Origin: Linyphia triangularis
Taxonomy: Eukaryota; Arthropoda; Arachnida; Araneae; Linyphiidae
Assembly (NCBI GenBank): GCA_963978545.1
Contig: OZ021732.1
Coordinates: 44,402,059 to 44,466,058 of the forward strand
Length of the DNA: 64,000 nt
Reading direction: 5' to 3'
Shown here: positions 49,410 to 58,625 of the stretch, piece after piece
Layout of the letters: every line of letters begins with the position of its first letter
Position numbering within the stretch: position 1 is the first letter of the stretch
The notes under the pieces: generated by a model
What the model saw: the letters and a program-made list of their open reading frames with translations, nothing else
Told to the model about the DNA's origin: nothing
Databases searched by the model: none
Program-made: the position numbers and the translations under genes

Positions 49410-52400
49410 TAGTGAGCAGAAATTTTGGTGTTTATGGCCTTTTAGAAACATTTAAAATGGGGGGGGGGGGGAATGCGAGAATAGCCCATTCTGCGCTTCC
49501 ACTATTCAACTTTGTCTAACAAAGTTAAGGAAGGATGCTTAAGTTAATTTAAAAACTACTTTATAGTAATGTCCCATTACATTTTCTACACATATAATCA
49601 TATTGAGAGTGTAGTTACGTTAAATAGCAAGCAAGATAAATTTGTGTACAATATTTTTTTATTTTAGTGGAAACATATTGTTGGAGGATATTATTCTGTT
49701 TTAATGTGTTATTTTATGAGCAAGTAAATGCAAATCTATTGGTTAAGACCATCATTCAGAGCAAGAAACCCAAAGAGAAAGTTATATCACCGTTATGGTA
49801 GAACAATGAGACACTTACAAATTTGTCCAAACGGAGTTAAAGTCACTATTGTGTCACAGTTTACTTAGAGGATCGAGGAGAACAAAGATGAATTTGCAAC
49901 ACTTACTGTAACTATATTACGCAAGTTCTAAGTAGATATGCGTTGCTAAGCTTATAGTGCAATTAATTTGATTTTTGGCATTTCCTGAAAATTCCCCTCT
50001 TTGTTGTTGCGTCTTTATTCCACCATAGAGACGATATGTTGTATTACTCGACAATAATTAAGAATCCTGTAAGGGGAATTTAACGTACATATTTTGAAAA
50101 TTAATTGGTTCAACTTTAAATGCTTGAATTTAGAAGAAGTATTTCGAATGATCAACGAAGGCCATCTTTAAATTCAAATAAAAAAAGATTATCCTACTTT
50201 TTAAGAAAAACTCCTAACGTAAGCTCATGAAAGTAAAATTCGACATTTTTCTTTAATGCGATGCAATGACCTAACTACTTATTGGATTTTTATTTCTGCA
50301 TTTCTGTTTGAAAGTTGATTTTTTTTTCAATCTAAAAGAATTTTTATTCGCAAGTGGCGCAGCTCTCTAGTATTAAGTTGTTTAGTTATCAGTTCTAAAA
50401 ATAATGATTCATCCTTAAATATATTGTTACGAATTTCTGTATATTTGTAAATATTTCGTAGTATTAATTATGTAAAAAGGAAAGTTATGTACACTTTGCA
50501 TGAAGCAGTGCAAAAGTTCTTTGTCTTTGCTTTCCTGCAATGTGTCTCTTAATGTTTGAAAACGAGTTTTACAGAGATAATGCTGGGAAGCGAGTTTTAC
50601 AAAGAGAAGGCAATTTAACATTATGGTTAATGGCAATCTCGCCAAGTTGGCGATGGTTTTGGCAACTAATTTTGGTCTCCAAATTTGTCGAGAAATCGCC
50701 AAATATCGCCAAACTTGGCGACCATTTGGCGACATTTTAGGTTTCCATGTACATGTATAGGGCTTTTCGTCTACGATCTGGAAAGTTCTACAAATTTCTA
50801 TCTCTAGAAGATTCACGAAGTATCGACTTTCCTAAAAACGGCCTGCCGTGAGTGGATTTAGTTAGTTGAGTGGAGTTATCTAGTTAGTTGTCTCTCAGCG
50901 AGCATTCAGAGTAGTGAACTGTATTGCATTGTCTTGTGCGACGATTTTAGCAGTTGTGTATCTAGTTTTTTAACTGCTGTTTGAGCTCCATTATTGTGTA
51001 AAGAGCTGTATTGAGTCTATTAGAACGGAAAGTTCTGGAGTTGTAAAAGAATCTGCGAAGAGTTAAATCGGAATAAATTTCTGCTAGTTTTGATCTGCTT
51101 TGGCTTCAAATCTTTCGAACCCATCTACGCAACAAATATGCTACAGAAATTATATTAAGTGGGACACCAATTTAACCATATGACTATAAATGTATATGCA
51201 CAGGATGGGTAATCAAAATATACATAACGATTTACAGAATTAAAAGTGTGGTATGCTCAGTGAAAAGAAAATAGAAGACGTATTTATGCAGCAAACACAA
51301 AGGAAATGATCATGTAACAATTTCACACATAATTTGATGACAAGATTAACATTAATGCAATGTCAGTAATTGAATTCGAACGAACAATGATACGAAATTG
51401 CAGAGGAATATTTAGGATCCAATTATTTAAATGAGTGCAGTCACTAAATTGCAAGTGAATTTGGAAATGACTCTGAATTGCAATTATGTTTATTCAAGAT
51501 GCATTGTTGTAAACGTCTAGGAGGAATTAATCAATTAATCGTTCTTGGCCAGTCCAATGAGGAGTTTCACTGTAAAAGCAACGTGTACAAATCCTGGGAA
51601 ATGTGCTCAAATAGGTTTGCAAGAAAATAAAAATTTCATGAATATTTTTTTTTATGTGTGTGAGTTGGAGTTATTTTCAAGTTGGGGATATTTAAAGTCT
51701 AGAAAAAAAACCTAAGTACCAAAAAACATTTTTTACGGAAAAATTTCCTAAAGACCAAGCTAAACTAAGTAAAGGACGCGCAAAATGCGAACTACAGTAG
51801 CAGCAGTTCAAAAGCCGAAAGGTGGCTATATCTTCGGTTCAAATTATTATAGAATCTTGCGGTTTGCTCTAAAATGTATTGTTTACGAATTTGAATATGA
51901 CTAATGCAATTTTTTTACCTTAGGGGGTGTATACTAAGTAAATTTAACTCTATCTTTAAAAATTTCAATACGAACCCCTATTTTTATGTTTTCATTCTAT
52001 TTAGAATACCTCGTTTATTCTAGATATTATAATTTAGTTCATTATCTTGAGAAACACGTTACTTATGAGCGAAAATGTTTTGGTCGATCTTAAGGGTAAA
52101 TTTCTTTACAGCGGGCTGAATCGAACTTTTTGCATACTTCAAGACGCAATCTATTACGCGGTCCCTTAAAGTGAACTTTTTTACATTTTTGCTAAATATC
52201 GAGAAGCAAAATTCAAAATGGAATGAAAAAAAATTCTGGAGGGGTTTGCGACTATGATAATTTTAATGAAAGCAAATATATATATCCCTAGAACTATAAA
52301 CCCATTTTTTCCCCTGTAAACTACAAACCGGGGTAAATATTAACCTCACGGGTTTTTTGCTCGTAAAACCGTTCTGAAAGCAGTAATTTGACTTTTAAGT

Positions 52401-55400
52401 ATTTGAACTTATTTGTTTTTTTATGCTGAAGAGAATGGTGAAGACCAAATTCAATTTTACTATGGTTTAGTTGGTGAAAAATCGATTTGAATAGCTAAAA
52501 GTGCTGACAAATTTTCAAACCGTCATTTAACAAACAAAAATTTATAACAATTTTTTTAAACAACCGATTTTCAATTTTTCACCGGAATTTTAAAGAGGAC
52601 ACATAAGGCTTAAAAAAAAAAAAAAAAAAAAAAATACGATCATGATTTTTTGACGAAAAAGTCGATTTATTTGCGACTTTGAAAATTCAAAAAAATTAGC
52701 AATCTGTTCTATGGAAAAGTCAAATGAAAATCGATGAAATATTGGTTTTTAAGAATATATTTCGGTTTTGTCCTACAAACTGTAAAAAAAAAAGAAAAAA
52801 AAAAAAAAAAAAAGAGAAATTTGATTCATATAAAAAATATTCAAAAGTAAAGTTACTATTTGACTTATTCAAAGGCACCACAATCGCTGCAGTAGATTAC
52901 TCTGTGATTCTCGCAGGTCTGTCGCTTGCACTTAACTTACCTACACAAAACACTAAAGGGAACTACAAACCGGGGTAAATATCAACCCCACACAAGATTT
53001 ACGTCTTCACTGCGTCACAGTAAACAAAAAACTGAAGGGTTGTTAGAACTTTGAACTAAATTATGGTATAGGTCTTCAGTTGATAATGTCACTGACTAAC
53101 TTAAAAACGTAGTTCAAAGTTTACCTGGGGTAGATATCTACACCGGTTTGTAGTTCTAGGGATATATGTTTCTATTTAAAAAAAACTTAAAACTTGTTTT
53201 ATTAATTAATAATTATTTATTAAGGAACTGTTTAATACAAAAGTTGCATGTTACTTATGTTTGGCCTTAAACAAACTATCCTTTGATATAAAAATTATTA
53301 AAATATATCAAAATAAAAATAATGTATGGCCAAACGATCCCTTTCCAATCGTTTAAATTACTAACCAATCATTGGAAAATTATGAAATTTAGTATTTAGA
53401 CGTTTTATTGGATTCTAAAACTGAATATGGTATAATATTATAGGGTTGCCATTGAACTTTTTAAAGTTTGGTTTATTTTTATTATGTAGATGATCCTCAT
53501 GATAAGAAAAAATATATGCAATTAATAAAGACCTTCCACAATTTACAACAGTATTTGACTTTTGTTTTTTCATCAGTTAGAATACAAGATATAACCATCG
53601 TTCGGATTTTTTTTTTTTTTACTACTCTACCAGATGCGAGTGTTTTTCATTTTTTGGCTCTCCTGAAATTTTTTTTTTTTGGACTTAAGTTGTTTACCAT
53701 TTCTAGTTCTCATTTGCTTACTACTTTTATTTTAGGATTCAGAGTTATTATGGTGGAAGTAACATTTTCAAAAAATCGGATTTAAGGCGCGAAATACAAT
53801 CAAGAAGGATTAATAACAATAACAATAATAATAATAATAATAATAAACAAAAAAGTAAAAAAAATAAATAAGGAGGTCTCTGACTTTAACCCTATAATAT
53901 GAATTTTTTAATAAATGTATGTAATAGAAATTTAAACTGATAAACTATGGATACAACTTCTTGGAGGGTAGGACAGAGTTCTCTGAAGAAAAACCGGTAC
54001 AAGTTTATGCAAGCAAACATACCACAAATGCCACACATTTTTCTGTATGGAGAGTAGAGCCTCCTGATTATATAGTAAATCGTACTATAGTAATCTATAC
54101 AGAAAATGGTTATTACAAGGATATTTATAAGAATTAGTGTGGAAAATAAGTGATCAAAAACCTATATGAACTGTAGATATATGAAACTACCATTAGGATG
54201 CTTCTACATCTGAAGGAAAGGGCATTAAATGAGAATTGCTATCTCTTATCACTTTTCTTGTACAATTGGTGTTTGAGCATTACGTCAGTATTTTTATGAG
54301 GATATGGACAATTTGAAGATGGGCATTTCTTCAACCAAGGTTCAGAAATAAAAGAACTCTATAAAAACAAAGTTATGGCAATGTAAATAAACTCCAATAC
54401 CTTTCCTTCAGCCCAGATAGCAGAAAATCCACCACCTCTTCCAGAGTCCCTGGTATCGAACTGGGATCCACATCCGTCCACGAGTGCCAATCATCAGCCA
54501 TCTTCGACAGCAGACTGATGTAAAGGGAAGTTGAGGTTGAATCTTCACTGGACAGCCGACACTTGACGGCTTCCATCTGCGCAACCGACAGTGTTCTCTT
54601 ACGGTCGCGCAGTTTGGACTGAAACATGCTGAGAGCGGAGAGAGAGCTGAGTGGCTGGACCTGAAGGCAGTTAGTACGTACTGGTTAGAAATGATTGGGT
54701 ACGTCATCGTCATTCATTATGTGATGTGGGAAAAATAACTATCAATTATGAATTCTTTGGCAAGAATCTTTTTGACTACCAAATAAAGAGATTGAAGATT
54801 GTTAAATAATTAAGATTTTTTTTCAGCAACTGCCAAGCAGCTCAAAACTTTTCAACGAGGAAATGAAGAGGAGTCGATTTCTTTTTAACTTTCCAACCTT
54901 TACCTTCTTTCGCGAACTGGGGCCCACTTAGCTGGGAAATTACAACATCAGGGACGTAAACTAATGCCTAATAATATAGCCAAATTGACATTAGTTCGAA
55001 GTATAAAAAACTGGTCGGAGAGTGTAAAAAAATGAACAATACATCAATCGAAGATCGACATGAAAATCTCATAGAATGTTGCATAAAAATATTCAACGAT
55101 TATGAACCACAGAGTTCAAAATGTTTGTTCACCTGTACGAAGTTGTCGCTGCACGACGAGCGCGTCCTGAGCAATCGTAGCACTTCTTCTGCGTCGTGGC
55201 TGATGGAGCATACCACGTGGACATTGGGCGGCAGGTTCCAAGGAAGCCAACCCAAAATGGCTGATTGGCTACCAGCTGGGGAACGAAGCTGATGTAAGTC
55301 GTCTAAAACTATTACCAGGTCGGTGGGGGTGGTTTCAACCATCTTCAGAAGATCCTAGAGTGGAGGGAAATTTTTTAGCACCGTAAACGTGGGAAGAATG

Positions 55401-57666
55401 GAACAAATCGTGTTTTTTATGATAATTTGTTCCCTAATCTTAATAAAATTCTGAAGAATAATCTCTCCAAATTCTTTTAATTTTTTTTTTATTTCTGGTG
55501 TTTCAATTGGTCAAGTCCATACAAATGAAAACAATTACAAGACATTAATAGTATTCTGGTTTACATTATTTAGGAGACTATGGTGTGGGTTACTTCTTCA
55601 AGATGGCACTTTGTTGGAAGACTTATGTGTTTGATAAGTCAGTGCAATATTCAAACTTGGTGACTTTCCACATCTTATTCTAATTCAATATGAGGCCCCT
55701 TAGTAGCCAAAAAAAAAAAAATTTGCTACGACATTCATTTCAGTCTATTTCTTCTTATTCATTGTCACCATCAATAGCGATCATAGAGCAGCTTTGATAT
55801 GAAGATGGATGTTTCTTTGAGTTGTTAAAGGATTCTACGGGTAGAGTTCACTATACTAATTTTTTTTTCCACTATACAAATTGTACTTGGCTACGACTAG
55901 TCTCTGATTTCTGAGTAAAAGACAGTTGAAATTATGCAGATCTTTCTTGAAAACAATGTCTTAATTTTTCAAAAACCCATACTTAAGAGTATTTTCTTGT
56001 AAACGAATGATATGTACTTTTTTTGGTGTGATGGAGTTTTAGGAATAGAATTAATTGTTTGAAAAGTTTTCGTTTTTCACTGAAATTTCGTATTATTGAT
56101 TTGATAGGTAATTTGAGAAATCCCATTTATAACTTTTATCGAAACAGGTTGTTTACAATTGAATCGGCTATTTGAGCTATCCTCATATGTTAAATTTGTT
56201 GGATGAAGTTGAGGTTTTAGAATTTTTAACTTCAGCTTAGGATTAGGCACATAGCTTAAAAAAGGAATCATACGGATCCAGTCCATTCATAGCGACTTAA
56301 GAGTCCTAACAAATAATAAAATATAATAAGATTAGAAATAAATTTTAAGTCTTTCCTGATACTTCCCTAATATTTTCATTTGGGTAGAAATTATTCCTAA
56401 TTTTCATTTCTGACAGACGATCCCTTTCCAATCAATTCACGCGTCTTTCAATTCAGCTTGCTTTCCACCAAGATATCTCAGTCAATCACTATACAACTCA
56501 CAGTTCAACGCAACCCATATTGAATTTCAATCCCCTTTCTTACCTGGAACCAAATACTGAGCTCTCCCAGTTCGAAGCTGTGATGCTTGGGATCGAAATC
56601 GAAGACTAGAGATATGTGCAGGCAGAGATTTCTCAAGAGCTCGGACGTGTAGGCCGAACAAGGGCTTTGTCCGACGTGGCGAACAATACGGATGACATCA
56701 CCGCCTAGCCACTCTGTGCAGTAGGTGATGACCTACGATAGAAAGCAAGGTTGGAAAGAAAACCAGGTTTTTAAAAAATAAAAAAATCGTTTTTGGTTTA
56801 AAAAAAAAAAATCCTTTCGATTACTTGGATACATATTTATAAATAAATTTGACATTATTTAGAATAATTAATATTCAAATAACAATTAGTATTCCCTTTG
56901 AAAATAATTTAAATTAAGTAAATAAACATTTGTTGTTACTTATGTGAAAATTCAAATCATAATTTTAATACTTTATTTAGAGATAATATTTTTTAAATTC
57001 AATGCATACAGTATAACTCAATACTAATTGTTTACAACATAATACATGGAGTATTGCTCTTAGATTGATCAGTAATGGTGTGATAAATTGTTCAAAATGA
57101 TAATTTTAGAATTAGAAATAAGTTGTTAAAGCACAAAACCTTTATTTTAGAAACAAATTTAAAATGCAAAATTAAACTATAAAACTTTGGGAAAAACAAA
57201 ACAAAAAACAAACAAACTATAATTTATGTTTAATACTTATAAAACATTAATATATCTATTAGATTAATATTAAAACTTATTGTTCGATAGTACCTATCTG
57301 TATAATTTTTTACTTACAAAAACATCACACAATCATGTTATAGTAACAAGAGTGTAGATATTTCATTTTGTGAATTATTTTCTTAAAAAATAAAAATAAA
57401 ACTAAATTCTTATTTCAGCATTCCATTTAAAACAAATTTTGGATTTAAGATTTTGAAGAAAAAAACAAGTTTTGCTGCTTTTTCGAAAACCTGTCTGCTA
57501 CGCAACAATTGTATGACTTCAAAAAAAGAAAAAATTCTCTCGACAATCGCTGTAGTTGTTTTTGCAATAAGAAGTACATAAACTTCCTTCAATACATCAT
57601 CTTTATAAACTTTTTACTTTCAATTACCCATATCTATACATAGAGTAATGCCAGTATAGGATTCGG

Positions 57667-57708
<42 letters not shown>

Positions 57709-58594
57709 ATTTCTCCATGTTTTAGAATATCCTGATCTCAAAAAAGTGATCAAGAAAAAGGTATGTGTGTGTCAGTGTGGTCAGCAACAACCCTCTCCGT
57801 CAGCGTGGTCAGCAACGTGGTCAGCATAACTCCTGAACAAATTAACCTACGATGTTCAAATTTCGTGAGCAGGTTGGTGATGGCCCAAGGACCTACCATT
57901 AGGGTTTTCGTTAAAATAGCGCATGCGCATAAGGTAGCTGCCATTGAAAAAATCATGTTTTTCAATGATTGCTAAAAATCGACTCTAACGATTTTGATAA
58001 AAATCATTGTGCTAATGCCTCTTAAGGTGTTCTAAATATCCTCACCTCCGAAATTCCCGTAAAAATGCTTCAATGGCGTAAAAAGTGGAAAAACGTATGC
58101 CTTTAATACAGAGTTCTCTTTGCTTGAACATAGCTTATGAACGATCGTTTTTTCTTCTCTTCTCAGCTTTACTTATAAGAAAGGATAATATAAGAATTAT
58201 CGAAAAGTATATCGCCAAAATTTCCATTTTGGCAAAGTTTATTTTTATTATTTTTTTTATTTTAAAGTCCTATATTACAATTATTGCAAAAAATATCACC
58301 AAACTGGCCATTTTTTCTAAACGAATGATGGAAATATTAAAACGGTAAATGACACAAATTCACATCAGTAATATAGTGCAATTGAAAGTTGTGCGATGTT
58401 CCACACCCCTAGTTTATATCATTTTCTTGCATTTGCCATCCTTCTGTAACCGTTACATTTTCAATAAATTCCTTTTGAAATGGTAAATTTTGGTTAAAAG
58501 TAGAAGTTATTTACAACATTAAATAATTGGAAAAATTTAATTGTAAATAAATAAATACATTTAAAAAAATAATTAATTTTAAATTATTCTTTAC

Positions 58595-58625
<31 letters not shown>

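Noticed and set aside
53468..53785. 105-codon + strand frame
   Set aside because: Phe-rich low-complexity peptide across T-runs within a possible small transposon; no family recognised.
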